From: CAVVJA01 sp963809815
GTDB lineage: Bacteria; Actinomycetota; Actinomycetes; Mycobacteriales; Jatrophihabitantaceae
Length of the DNA stretch: 64,000 bases
Direction: 5' to 3'
Assembly: GCA_963809815.1 (NCBI GenBank)
Contig: CAWELM010000007.1
Location: forward strand, 1-64,000
Positions 35,070 to 44,463 of this stretch are shown here, in pieces (within the stretch, counting starts at the first letter, position 1; each line of letters opens with the position of its first letter). A program made the position numbers and the translations under genes. The notes beneath the pieces were generated by a model. That model saw only the letters and a list, made by a program, of their open reading frames with translations, did not search any database and was not told the origin of the DNA.

Positions 35070-35327
35070 CCTCCGGCGAGTGCGTCGAGGTCGTTGTCCG
35101 TGCCGGTTACCAGCGCGGGCCCCCTGGCCGCCGACACCAAATTCGTCCTGCCCGACGTCCTGGAGCTGGCCCGCCAGAGCGCCCACCAGCGGCTCGGAAT
35201 CGTCCGGCGCAGATGCGCCACGAGAACTCCTCTCCGATCGAACGCCATCGCATCGGCGTAAACAGCACGCGAGGGCCGACTACGTCGCGCTCCGTAGGCC
35301 TGGTCGAAGCGAGGAGCGGGCGTCGTT

Positions 35328-35540
35328 ATGGGTGGTGGAGATATTTGCCCCGGAGACAAACAAACGTGTCCTCGTGGATCACGCCTTCATCGTGGCCGGC
35401 GGCGAGATTACGAAGGCCGCCCGAAATTGGATCGGCAACGCCCTCGATGCTTCCAAGCGGAGTCAGATCATGTTCAGCGACCGCGACGACATCTTAAATC
35501 TGCACGTCGTGGCAAATCTGCCCCTTCCTCCCGGCGCGCT
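35328..35540 (+). pseudogene. Restriction-endonuclease-like C-terminal fragment
   Basis: In one frame (~35334-35540) the product reads VVEIFAPETNKRVLVDHAFI then VAGGEITKAARNWIGNALDA and IMFSDRDDILNLHVVANLPL, which looks like the end of an Mrr-type restriction-endonuclease-like domain (strand-helix-strand with a late acidic residue). It has no N-terminus or start. About 60 bases later a different frame gives QTGRQHLFQQLLTGLHQDAS ending in a TGA that overlaps the next ATG, as if two gene ends were joined with a shift. The family call is tentative. Confidence 0.35.
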
Positions 35541-35665
35541 CCCGAGCAGCCCCATCCAGTTCCGGCCCACCCTGCAAGCCCGACACGACGACGCCGCCGC
35601 CAAAACCAGACCGGACGCCAGCACCTGTTCCAGCAACTGCTCACCGGCCTGCACCAAGACGCCTC

Positions 35666-35968
35666 ATGAACCGGCCAACACTGCCCACCGTCTGCGACGA
35701 CGACCTACCGGCAGCCCACGTCGACGAACTCAGCGCCAGCGTGCTCACCGAGGCCACCGACACCCTCGCCGCGCTGCGCACCACCTACCGGCTCGGCGAC
35801 TCCGCCGCCCACCTCCACGCCCTGGTCAGCCTCATCGCCCAAGCCGAGCAGATGCCCCCCGACGCCGTCCATCAGACCCGCGACCAGGACTACACCTGGA
35901 CCCAGATAGGCCAACTCCTCAACCTCGCACCCAGCACCACAGCCAAGCGATACCGACACAACCCATGA
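35666..35968 (+). CDS. Small helix-turn-helix protein
   Basis: A 100-residue protein whose ATG overlaps the preceding stop (ATGA). The first 60 residues are helical; the end DYTWTQIGQLLNLAPSTTAKRYR is a clear helix-turn-helix with a basic tail. The overlap implies translational coupling to a gene that is now a fragment. Such small HTH proteins are frequent near mobile elements. Role unknown. Confidence 0.6.
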   Translation: MNRPTLPTVCDDDLPAAHVDELSASVLTEATDTLAALRTTYRLGDSAAHLHALVSLIAQAEQMPPDAVHQTRDQDYTWTQIGQLLNLAPSTTAKRYRHNP

Positions 35969-36205
35969 ACACCTTGACAAGGAGGATCACCCACATAATG
36001 CCGATGAGCGGATGAACCGCCGCGAGTGTCAGTCGGTCTGGTGGCCGTTGCCTGGACGAACGGTAGGGCCTCAATGGTCGAAGGACGCTGCCCGGACCTC
36101 GGGTTGACGTGTGTTACTGGGTGGATCTCCGTCTGAATAGGCTTCGACCATGAGCAGAGCACGATGCGATCGCCCACTAGATCCCTGTGAGGGTCCGGCC
36201 CCGGC

Positions 36206-37804
36206 ATGAGCGCCGAACCTGAAGCGGCGGTGCCGGCTGAGAGCGGTTCGAGCTCGCGGCTGCCGTTCCTGCTGGCGGCAGCGATGTTCGTGCTCGTCGT
36301 GGACACGTCGTTCATGAATGTGTCGATCTCCGCGGTGGTCAAGGACCTGGACACCACGGCCAGCGGCGTCCAGTCGGCGATCGCCCTGGAGGCGTTGGTG
36401 TCGGCGGCCTTCATCCTGATCAACTCGAAGATGGGTGATCTCATGGGTCGCAAGCGCGCCTATGTGATCGGACTGCTCGCATACGCCGTCGGCGCGTTGG
36501 CGATGACCCTTACCCAGAGCCTTACCGCGGTCATCTTCTTCTGGGCGATCGTCGGCGGCCTCGGGGCGTCCCTGCTGCTGCCGGCCATGCAATCCCTGAT
36601 CCACGGCAACTTCACCGGGGCGGCGCAGAAGCGGACCTACGCACTTGTGGGCGCCTCGGCTGCGATCGCGGCTGCCGTCGGTCCGCTGCTCGGCGGATTC
36701 GTGACGACCTACTTGTCGTGGCGCGTGGGCTTCGGGCTTGAAGTGGTCATCATCCTGGTGGTGCTGTCCCAGATCCGTCTGGTCAAGGACGTCCCGTACA
36801 CCGGGCCGCGCAAGGTCGACCTGGTGGGCGCGGTTTTGTCCGTCGTGGGCATGGGCGGTGTCGTGCTCGGCATCCTGGTGTGGCAGGAGGGCGGTGGCTA
36901 CGTCGGCCTCATCATCGCAATCGGCGCTGTGACGCTCGCCGCGTTGGCCTTTTGGCTCGTCGCGCGCAAGCGGCGCGGTAAGCCGACCCTGCTGGATCCC
37001 GACCTGTTCAAGCACTTGAACTTCCGCATCGGCATTTCCCAGCAGATGCTCCAGCAGATCACCCTCGGTGGGGCGATGATCGTCCTGCCGCTGTTCCTGC
37101 AGATGACGCTGGAGTACAACGCCATGCAGGCGGGTCTCGCCCTGGCACCGCTGTCGCTCTCGATGTTCGGCATGGCGGTCCTGGCCGGCCGCAAGGCGGA
37201 CAGGTACCGGCCGGCCAACATCGTTCTGGCCGGCTTCGCCCTGAGCACCATCGGCATTGCCGTGCTGATCCCTCTCGTGCCGAGAGTGCACTCGGGTTGG
37301 TATCTGGTGATCCCGCTCGTGATCGCCGGCTGCGGACTGGGTCTGCTGGTCTCGCAGCTCAACAACTTCACCCTCGCCCCGATCTCCGAGGAACGGGTCA
37401 GTGAAGCCGCCGGAGTGAACTCCGCCGCCGGCTCGTTCGGGTTGTCGTTCGGGCTCGCCATAGCCGGCGGCCTGATGCTCTGGGCACTGGCCTTGAGCTT
37501 CACGCACCTGACCAATGAGAGCACCGTAATCCCCCAGGCGCAGCAGCAGCAGATCTCCGCCGAGCTGGAAAGCGACGCCGAGGTCATGAGCAACACCCAG
37601 CTGCAGCAGCAGATCGCCGACGAGCCCCAGCACATCCAGGACGCGATCCTGGCCATCAACACCGACGCCCGCAACCGCTCCCTCCAGGTCGCGCTCCTCG
37701 TCCCGGCCCTCGCCTCACTACTCGGCCTGGCCAACTCGTTCCGGATGCGGCGGCTGCCGGACATCAAACCCGCAGCCCCCGTAGAAGGCCTCGACCTCGG
37801 CTAA
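36206..37804 (+). CDS. DHA2-type MFS drug/metabolite exporter
   Basis: A 532-residue, 14-helix major facilitator. FVLVVDTSFMNVSISAVVKDL (~29-49) is the DHA2 motif D1, GDLMGRKRAYVIGLL (~76-90) motif A, and AAVGPLLGGFVTTYLSWR (~153-170) motif C, which marks antiporters. A Gln-rich cytoplasmic or external loop (QAQQQQISAELES) is near ~435-450. It would expel a drug or metabolite against protons. No dedicated regulator is next to it; it stands inside the fragment-rich region and may have arrived with it. Confidence 0.9.
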   Translation: MSAEPEAAVPAESGSSSRLPFLLAAAMFVLVVDTSFMNVSISAVVKDLDTTASGVQSAIALEALVSAAFILINSKMGDLMGRKRAYVIGLLAYAVGALAMTLTQSLTAVIFFWAIVGGLGASLLLPAMQSLIHGNFTGAAQKRTYALVGASAAIAAAVGPLLGGFVTTYLSWRVGFGLEVVIILVVLSQIRLVKDVPYTGPRKVDLVGAVLSVVGMGGVVLGILVWQEGGGYVGLIIAIGAVTLAALAFWLVARKRRGKPTLLDPDLFKHLNFRIGISQQMLQQITLGGAMIVLPLFLQMTLEYNAMQAGLALAPLSLSMFGMAVLAGRKADRYRPANIVLAGFALSTIGIAVLIPLVPRVHSGWYLVIPLVIAGCGLGLLVSQLNNFTLAPISEERVSEAAGVNSAAGSFGLSFGLAIAGGLMLWALALSFTHLTNESTVIPQAQQQQISAELESDAEVMSNTQLQQQIADEPQHIQDAILAINTDARNRSLQVALLVPALASLLGLANSFRMRRLPDIKPAAPVEGLDLG

Positions 37805-37935
37805 TCGCCAGACAGCGCCAAGACACTGCCGCCCGACCGTGATGCGAGTTGCCCGGCCGAATGTCGCCGTTAGGCAGTCAAACATCCCGACTATGCCGCC
37901 GAGAGTGCGCACGCTCGTGCCGACGAGCGGGACGT

Positions 37936-38160
37936 TCAGCGAGGACCGAGTCCGGTGCGGCGGTCCATCAGTTCCCTGGCGATGTCGAGATGCCCGGCAT
38001 GTCGCGCTGTCTCTTCGATCATGTGCAGGATGATCCATCGCACGTCCGGAGGTTCATCCCCGTCCGGGTGGCCATGCCGTCCACGTGGCACAGCAGACAG
38101 CGATGTCACACCGAGCACCGCGTCCGAGCGTGCGCACTGGTCCCGGTAGTAGCTTCTCCA
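37936..38160 (-). pseudogene. DinB/DUF664 gene, C-terminal half only
   Basis: The last ~75 residues (WRSYYRDQCARSDAVLG and VRWIILHMIEETARHAGHLD) match the C-terminal half of DinB/DUF664 proteins such as the one at 21190, including the HAGHLD metal ligands. The N-terminal bundle with its histidines is missing; upstream sequence is antisense to the start of the SRPBCC gene. It is therefore a truncated remnant, cut near 38160. Confidence 0.65.
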
Positions 38161-38227
38161 CGCGGTGCACCGGAGAGATTCCCACGCGTACCGTGATCGG
38201 CACGCTGGAGTGAGGGTGGAGACATCG

Positions 38228-38686
38228 GTGGCTGAGAGCATCGTCCGGTTCGAGTCGCGCACAGTGATCCAAGGACCCGTCATCGAAGTATTCGAACGTT
38301 TGGCGGATCTGCCGGGCTACGGCGGGTGGATGCACCGCACCGGTCTGTTCCGCGGGTGCCGCCTCACGTCGGAGGTCCCGGTCCGACGGGGGACGACCTA
38401 TGTCGATTCGACCCGGATGGGCACCTTCGATGGGGAAGTGACTGAGTTCGTGCCACCGACGCGAATCGCCTTTCGGGAGACTCTCCGGTGGTTCGGCTCC
38501 CCGATGACACAGGCTCGGCCCGAGTACTCCTTGGAGGCAGACGAGTCCGCGACAGTCGTGCACCACGTGGCCGTCGGGGAGCTCTATGGCTGGATCAGGT
38601 TCATGAAGCCTGCCGCAGCATGGATGGCGAACCGGGAGCGGAGCCGCACCCTAAACTCCCTGAAGCGTTCCCTGGAGTCCGACTAG
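38228..38686 (+). CDS. SRPBCC (START-like) family protein
   Basis: A ~152-residue protein with the helix-grip fold: RFESRTVIQGPVIEVFERLA, then DLPGYGGWMHRTGLF, the long strand EVTEFVPPTRIAFRETLRWF, and a C-terminal helix MANRERSRTLNSLKRSLES. I prefer the GTG at 38228 because GGTGGAG lies 7 bases upstream; GTGs at 38210 and 38216 are possible. Such proteins bind lipids or polyketides or act as toxin-type cyclases. It begins where the DinB remnant breaks. Confidence 0.78.
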   Translation: MAESIVRFESRTVIQGPVIEVFERLADLPGYGGWMHRTGLFRGCRLTSEVPVRRGTTYVDSTRMGTFDGEVTEFVPPTRIAFRETLRWFGSPMTQARPEYSLEADESATVVHHVAVGELYGWIRFMKPAAAWMANRERSRTLNSLKRSLESD

Positions 38687-38752
38687 GGCGAGACCTCACC
38701 CGTGCCGGAGGCTGGCGCGGCGCACGCATCCGAGCTCATCCAGCGATAACGC

Positions 38753-38974
38753 TCACCCCCCGTCCTTGCCGACCACAGCGAAGAAGATCTTCAAGTCATA
38801 GGCCGCGGCCAGCACCGTGTTCGGCCGGCAGCGGCCCGCAACGAAATCCAGATAGGCATCCAGCAGCGGTACGCCCAGCCTCAACACCGGGCGGCCCGAC
38901 GCGTCAACAGACCGAATCAAACAAGGATCGACAACAGCCACGGCGGGCCTCCACCTCCACAGACGACAGGCCAC
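38753..38974 (-). pseudogene. Tyrosine integrase, N-terminal fragment
   Basis: The 73 codons contain LLDAYLDFVAGRCRPNTVLA and AYDLKIFFAVVGKD, the SAM-like core-binding domain that starts tyrosine recombinases. The catalytic domain (Arg-Lys-His-Arg-His-Tyr) is missing; the frame stops right after this part. A mobile element once stood here. Confidence 0.6.
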
Positions 38975-39206
38975 CCTGGCCCGCCGAAATGTCCATGAAG
39001 ATCACCCACATATCAAGCATGTCAGTACCATTGATCTTGGTCGGCCGCAGCGTAATTGCGGTCCCAGAATTCTCCATCTGAGCGGATAACGCGCATTCGC
39101 TTGTCCGTCTCCACATGCGGCAGGTCGACGGCTCGGGCGTCGGCAAACGTGGGCTGTCAGCAACCGGATGCGGATTCGATGCGTGACTGGTGCGGCGAGG
39201 AGGTGG

Positions 39207-39362
39207 TCAGTCGACATGGAGCACGGTCTTGCCGCCGATGCGGCGGTGCAGCAGGGCGTCGAGCGCTGGGGTGGGTTCCCGCCAGGGGCTTTCGAGCTCA
39301 ACTTGGCCGTCGAGGCGGCCGTCGGCGATGAGCGCGCATAGACGGGTAGGGTCACCGGTTCC
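39207..39362 (-). pseudogene. NADPH:quinone reductase-like gene, C-terminal fragment
   Basis: The last ~51 residues (GDPTRLCALIADGRLDGQVE, LESPWREPTPALDALLHRR, IGGKTVLHVD) are the tail of a medium-chain quinone reductase. The cofactor and N-terminal domains are missing, and the sequence upstream is unrelated. No start is present. Confidence 0.65.
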
Positions 39363-39754
39363 GCTGGCGTGCGCTCTTCGTAGACGTCTGGATGGTTGAG
39401 CAGGTAAAGATAGTGCAGCCCGCCGAATTGTCTTCGGTTCAGCGATGGGATTCGTGGCGTCGCCGGTGGCCGATGTGGTTGAAAGGCTGACTTCGCTTGT
39501 AGCGCCGAGCGGGACGTGGCGGTGCGGCGACGGTTCAGTGGGGCGCTTGTCGGACGGTCGCGGATGCCCGGGTGGGGCGGCCAGCGGCACGCTGCTACCG
39601 TGGCGCCGGTCGCAGTCCGCTTTCTCGGCTCACGTTCAGCAGCCTGCACAGCGTCGCTGCCGATCCGGTGAACGGTGTATCGCCGATGTGACCCCTCCTT
39701 CGCATGGTGCGGGGAGGCGGACGGCCAGAGGGCGTGGCCGGGAGGAGCAGGGCA

Positions 39755-39958
39755 GTGGCGCAGGGCGTGGTCAAGTGGTTCAACGGCGAGAAGGGCTTCG
39801 GCTTCATCGCCCAGGATGGCGGCGGTCCGGACGTGTTCGTGCATTACTCGGCGATCGCGGGTGCCGGGTATCGCAGCCTGGAGGAGAATCAGCGGGTCGA
39901 GTTCGAGATCACCCAGGGGTCGAAGGGTCCACAGGCCGAGAACGTGCGGCCGGTCTAG
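39755..39958 (+). CDS. cspA: Cold-shock protein (CspA family)
   Basis: A 67-residue single OB-fold protein. The GTG at 39755 has GGAGGAG seven bases upstream. VAQGVVKWFNGEKGFGFIA contains RNP1 (KGFGFI), and VFVHYSAIAGAGYRSLEENQ has RNP2 (VFVHY). It binds RNA/ssDNA and melts structure. Its stop is only ~65 bp from the beginning of a LuxR-type ATPase that has lost its own start. Confidence 0.93.
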   Translation: MAQGVVKWFNGEKGFGFIAQDGGGPDVFVHYSAIAGAGYRSLEENQRVEFEITQGSKGPQAENVRPV

Positions 39959-40022
39959 CCCGCCGCGGGTATCTGCGGGGTGCGGGTCGCGGTCACTGCC
40001 ACGTCGGCCACCGGTCCGGCAG

Positions 40023-42701
40023 CGGGGCAAGACCCGGCTCGCCCAGGAGATTGCCGGCCGCGCGCTCGCGGCCGGTCATGCCGTCGCCTGGGGGCGCTGC
40101 GTCGAGGCTGACGGCGCTCCGCCGTACTGGCCCTGGCTTCAAATTCTGCGCACGCTCGGTCTGCACACCGACACGCTTTTGACGACGATCGAGTCACCGG
40201 AGGAACGGTTCAGCCGCTACGAGGACGTCACGAGCGCGATCGCCGAGACCGGGACGGAGCGCCCCACGGTCGTGGTCATGGACGACGCGCACTGGGCGGA
40301 CGAGCCGTCACTGCTGCTGCTGCGGCACATCGCGAACGGAGTCGCCGATCTGCCGCTGGTGGTCGTTATGACTGCCCGCGACGTGGAACCACAGTCGAGG
40401 TTGCGCAACCACCTCGCCGGTCTGATTCGGGTCAGCGGCGCAGCGCGGTTGGACCTGCGTGGCCTCGCCGAGGAGGATGTTCGCACCCAGCTTTCGTTGA
40501 TCGTCGATGTCGGCGTCGCCGAAGACCGGGCGCGCGAGGTCGCCGACGTGACCGGCGGGAACCCGTTCTTCGTCCGCGAGCTCGCCCGGGCGTTGGCCGA
40601 CGGCACCTGGACGCGCGGGGCGCCACCGGCGACCGTTCGCGACCTTGTCGTCGCTCGCCTCAGCGCGGTTTCTGCCGACTGCCGAAATTTCCTCGAGGTG
40701 GCGGCGATCGTCGGGCGCCACTTCTCGCTCCTCGTAGTCGCGGCGGCGCTCGGCCGGAGCGACATCGGCCTGCTCGACGTCGCCGATGAAGCCATCGGCT
40801 ACGGCCTTGTCGACCGCACCGGCGACGACATCGGGAGCTACCGGTTCGTACACGCGCTGACCCGTGACGCGGTCGAGAGTTCCCTCGACAGCGCTCGCCA
40901 CATCGCGCTGCACCGAGCGGTCGCGGTCGCCATCGAGGCGACGTACGCGCGCGACCTGACCGAACACTTGGCCGACCTCGCCCGGCACTGGGCACACGTC
41001 GCACCGTTCGGAGCCGCAGCGACGGCGCGGGCTTGGGCGGTTCGCGCCGGGGACGAGGCGGTCCGCCGGCTGGCATACGAGGAGGGTGTCCGGCTGTATC
41101 GCATCGCGCAGCAGCTGCCGGTGACAGAGGTGACCGACGCCGAACGGTGCGAGTTGGCGTTGAAGCTCGCCCGCGCGGCGTACTTCTCCGGCGACCTCGC
41201 CGCCACCGTCGCCGCCGCGCGGGCCGCAGCCGACGATGCCCGGGCCGCAGCCGACGCGCGCCTGCTCGCCGAGTCGGCGCTCACCGTCGAAGCGGCGCCC
41301 GACGCGACGGTCAATGCGACCGCCCGCGACCTCGCCGACGAGGCCCTCGCCGCACTCAACCGTGACCGGGTCGACGATCCTGCGCTTCGCGCCCGGTTGC
41401 ATGCACTGCAGAGCCACCTGGCCTTCTACGCCGGTGACCGCGCCGCGACTGATTCCCGCAGCCGCGCCTCGCTTGACCTCGCCCGCGAATCAGGTGACGA
41501 CCGCGCGCTTGTCGAAGCACTGCGGGCTCGGCAGGAAGCTCTGCCCGGCCCGACCGGTCGCGCGGAGCGCGATCAACTCGCCGAGGAGATGGCCGCCACG
41601 GCGCAGCGCATCGGCAGCCCCCGCGTGGAAATGTGGGGCCGGCTATGGCGGGTGGAGGTGCTGTCCGAAGGCGGCGAGTTCGCGGCCGCCGACCGGCTCC
41701 TCCCGGACCTCGGTCGCGTGGTCAGGAGGGTTGGTGGGCCGATCTCTGGGTGGCTGCACGATCGCGCGGCCGCCGGTATCGCGCAAGCCCTCGGTCGGTA
41801 CGAGGAAGCCAACCAATTGTCGCGGCACGCGTTTGCGCAGATGCGCGTGCGTGAGCCGGCGCCGGCGCACGGCGCGTTCATGGCGTTGCAGACCGCGCTT
41901 AGCCGTCACCGCGGGCCTGTCGACGACGTCGTCGCGCTCGCGCGCGGGGAATGGAGTTCACCTGAGCGCTTCCGCGTAATGGGCCGGATGACCCGGGCGT
42001 ATCAACTCACACTCGCCGGATTCACCGACGAAGCCGACGCGATTGTCGCCGAGGCAGGTCGGATCGACGACTGGGACCTGCCGGCGTTCTTCGTCGTACC
42101 GGCGCTAGCGCGCGCCGGATTCGTCGCCGCCGCGCTCGACCGAGTCACGGACCTGCAACTGATCGTTGACCGGCTCTCGGCGTTTCGCGGCGAGCACGCG
42201 ACGGCTTCCGGAGTCGCATATGACGGACCGGTCGAACTCACGCTAGGGATCGGCCGAGCGAAACTCGGCGACGTCGAGGGCGCGGTCGAGGACCTGCGCA
42301 TCGCGATTGCGCGGGCGGAGGCGGCGGGTTCGCCGGGGTTCGTTGCCGAAGCTCAGTTCCACCTCGCAACCACCCTCGCCTCCCGGGACCCGCTGGAGGC
42401 GAAGACGATCGCCGAGATCGCCGGACGCAGTGCACGGGCCATCGGCATGGCGGCGTACGTACAACCGATCGTCGACCTGCTCGCCCGGCTCGACCGCACA
42501 TCACGAGCCCATATCCTCAGCGCGCGCGAGGACGAGGTCGCCCGGCTCGTCGCCGAAGGGCACACCAACCGCGAGATCGCGCATCGGCTTTTCATCTCCG
42601 AACGCACCGCGCAGAACCACGTGCAGCACATCCTCACCAAACTCGACTTCACCAGCCGAGCGCAGATCGCCGCATGGGTAACCGCACAGCGCAATGAGTA
42701 G
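40023..42701 (+). CDS. LuxR-type ATPase regulator, N-terminally truncated (probable pseudogene)
   Basis: ~893 open codons of a LAL/STAND regulator. It starts in the middle of Walker A (only GKTRLAQEIAG remains; the leading glycines and the ~30 residues before them are gone). It continues with Walker B VVVMDDAHWADEPSLLLL, the winged-helix and TPR-like helical region, and the C-terminal HTH LSAREDEVARLVAEGHTNRE (~last 60 residues). No ATG, GTG or TTG is in frame between the cspA stop and the P-loop; the first in-frame ATG is in Walker B. The frame is otherwise free of stops, so the loss looks recent. In the cspA frame a GPAAG phrase abuts the break, as if bases were lost there. Confidence 0.7.
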   Translation, partial: RGKTRLAQEIAGRALAAGHAVAWGRCVEADGAPPYWPWLQILRTLGLHTDTLLTTIESPEERFSRYEDVTSAIAETGTERPTVVVMDDAHWADEPSLLLLRHIANGVADLPLVVVMTARDVEPQSRLRNHLAGLIRVSGAARLDLRGLAEEDVRTQLSLIVDVGVAEDRAREVADVTGGNPFFVRELARALADGTWTRGAPPATVRDLVVARLSAVSADCRNFLEVAAIVGRHFSLLVVAAALGRSDIGLLDVADEAIGYGLVDRTGDDIGSYRFVHALTRDAVESSLDSARHIALHRAVAVAIEATYARDLTEHLADLARHWAHVAPFGAAATARAWAVRAGDEAVRRLAYEEGVRLYRIAQQLPVTEVTDAERCELALKLARAAYFSGDLAATVAAARAAADDARAAADARLLAESALTVEAAPDATVNATARDLADEALAALNRDRVDDPALRARLHALQSHLAFYAGDRAATDSRSRASLDLARESGDDRALVEALRARQEALPGPTGRAERDQLAEEMAATAQRIGSPRVEMWGRLWRVEVLSEGGEFAAADRLLPDLGRVVRRVGGPISGWLHDRAAAGIAQALGRYEEANQLSRHAFAQMRVREPAPAHGAFMALQTALSRHRGPVDDVVALARGEWSSPERFRVMGRMTRAYQLTLAGFTDEADAIVAEAGRIDDWDLPAFFVVPALARAGFVAAALDRVTDLQLIVDRLSAFRGEHATASGVAYDGPVELTLGIGRAKLGDVEGAVEDLRIAIARAEAAGSPGFVAEAQFHLATTLASRDPLEAKTIAEIAGRSARAIGMAAYVQPIVDLLARLDRTSRAHILSAREDEVARLVAEGHTNREIAHRLFISERTAQNHVQHILTKLDFTSRAQIAAWVTAQRNE

Positions 42702-42796
42702 GCCGATGAGCAATTCGGCGGGTGTCAAGTGGTAGCCAGCGCTCGTAGCGTCCTCCCGACGGCCAACCGGGGCCGAGCAAGACCGAGGAGGAGAAC

Positions 42797-43081
42797 ATGT
42801 CATACCTGACGATTGCGGAGCCGGCGTACGGCACGCTCGAAGGCTTCCAGAAGCTCATGAGCGCGCAGGGGATCGGCCAAGGTGAGCCGGACGGGCTGCA
42901 GGCACGTTACGTCGCCGACGTCGGCGACGGCATTCGAGTGGTCGCGGTCTGGGAATCGAAGCAGCACGCCGACCGGTTCCTCGAGGATCGGCTCGCACCG
43001 GCGCTGACGAGCGCTTTCGATGAACCGCAGGGTCGCCCCGAGGTGCTGCAGGGCGTGGTCGCGAACAGCTACACGGCCTGA
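42797..43081 (+). CDS. Small dimeric alpha/beta-barrel-like protein
   Basis: A 94-residue protein with GAGGAG six bases before the ATG. The helix GTLEGFQKLMSAQGIGQG, strand RYVADVGDGIRVVAVWESK and ADRFLEDRLAPALTSAF resemble the 90-residue protein at 4555-4827 (same V-W-[DE]...A-x-x-F-x2-DR-x-x-P pattern). Fold prediction is ABM-like; no catalytic residue. It follows the LuxR gene by 95 bp and could have been its target. Confidence 0.72.
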   Translation: MSYLTIAEPAYGTLEGFQKLMSAQGIGQGEPDGLQARYVADVGDGIRVVAVWESKQHADRFLEDRLAPALTSAFDEPQGRPEVLQGVVANSYTA

Positions 43082-43459
43082 GTCGGTTCCGGTGACGGAA
43101 GCTGCATCCCCGCCTGAGGTGGACGACGCAGCCTCCGTTTGCCGTCCACACGGCCAGCAGTACGACGCTGCCTGCACTTGCTCTGTCGTCTCGTATCGGG
43201 CGCCTTCGCCGCAACCGCGTGTCATGTTTCGGCCTGGACGCACTCCCGGCCGTATGCGCGGTAGCCGGCAGAGAACTCGCCGCGTGCAACTGCCGATGGC
43301 CGAATGCGCGCGGTTGGATGAGCTGGCGTGTCCGACGCGGTCGCGGTGTTGCGCGAGGGGCCGTTGGCTCTCGCTGGCTAGCAGGGCATCGGCCGCGGCT
43401 CGGATCCGGTTCAAGATCATCGCTCTGGGGTAAGAGCGCTACGGCGTAACGTCCGGGCC
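43082..43459. other. Intergenic region, no gene seen
   Basis: 378 bp with only overlapping low-quality frames on both strands. Confidence 0.45.
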
Positions 43460-43666
43460 ATGACTCAGCAAGCGCCTCACCAGCACAGCTACACCATTCC
43501 GCTGGAATGGGAGTCACGGGTTCCGATCGTCACCACCGTCCGAACGATCGAAATGACTCGTAGCCATAGCACTGATAAGCCATCGTCGTGGGTGACGTCG
43601 GCAACACGGGTCACCGTTGTGGGTTGCGCGTGTGGCGCGACCTATCGTCGTGACTTGCCGTTGTAG
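43460..43666 (+). CDS. Small hypothetical protein, 68 residues
   Basis: An ATG frame without a ribosome site; TAACGT (43447-43452) just upstream could be a leaderless -10. The C-terminus VVGCACGATYRRDLPL has a CxC pair that could be half of a metal site. Low confidence that it is translated. Confidence 0.4.
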   Translation: MTQQAPHQHSYTIPLEWESRVPIVTTVRTIEMTRSHSTDKPSSWVTSATRVTVVGCACGATYRRDLPL

Positions 43667-44463
43667 GTCGGATCACGAATCCCCGACGCCGGCATGACAG
43701 TGCGATTCGGCGCACATAGGAATCGGTCTCCGTGGTGACACGGATAGCCCGTTCGCGCACGTAACAGACGGATAAAGGCATCGGGTCAATAAGCGAGATC
43801 GAATGGACGGGCAAACGACCGACCCAGCGCGACAAATGGTTGGTGGGCCGGGCCGATCTGGCCGGCGGCGGCGTGCTGCCGCACGAGGACGAATGAGCTG
43901 CCGTGATCATCGTGACGACGTTATCCCGGCCAGGGGAATTCAAGTCGGCAGCGATGCGACGGGATATGGACCGAGGATTGTCGCCACGGATACGGCACCG
44001 CTGTATGCCACGCGCAGGTCGTCGCCGCTCCCGCGCGCGGCGGGAACGTCCGTACGATGTGCTGACGGTCCTCAGATCAGGCCGACTGCCCAGCGCAGGT
44101 GCGGACTGCAGTCATGACGACGTCCGCTACTTCCTTGAAGTGGGCAGGTGACAATAATCAGTGCGTACACAAGGGGATTCCGACGCCGTCACGTCATCGA
44201 CCCGGGCTATAAGGACCTCGGCAACCTCGGCGTACGAGCCACTGCCCGGACGAGACGGTATCCCGGCATCGCCTTTCAGGCTCGGCCGGAACTGTCGTCC
44301 AGTTGTCAAGGAGCTGCCATTGAGGCTGGCTGCTCGCGCGTGATTGCTTGTGGCCCGCGCACCGATCGGCGCCGCTCCTTGGCGGGCCGGGATCCAATTA
44401 CCCGGCGGCACGCCGGTACTGCACCCTAATGTGTGCCCGACCAAGGCAGAACGGAGATCTCGA
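43667..44463. other. Intergenic region, no gene seen
   Basis: About 800 bp. Several frames of 60-135 codons overlap on both strands without ribosome sites or recognisable motifs; base composition is mildly lower in GC than the neighbours. Confidence 0.45.

Larger units (their letters stand above)
38687..39754. other. Fragment-filled region before cspA
   Basis: About 1 kb with an integrase N-terminus (38753-38974), a quinone reductase C-terminus (39207-39362) and, between them on the minus strand near 39385-39440, a phrase (FGGLHYLYLLNHPDVYEE) that recalls the N-terminal region of a cytochrome P450. Nothing intact. Confidence 0.5.

Noticed and set aside
33315..35186. A 623-codon open frame on the minus strand opposite the MFS-cNMP gene
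   Set aside because: It mirrors the GC-rich codons of the real gene, is rich in Arg, Gln and Gly and has no motif; antisense artefact.
36071..37633. A 520-codon frame opposite the DHA2 exporter
   Set aside because: Antisense of a membrane protein, giving His/Arg/Gln-rich nonsense.
39002..40030. A 342-codon minus-strand frame across the fragment region and cspA
   Set aside because: It crosses unrelated fragments and lies opposite cspA; only a short P450-like phrase is of interest.
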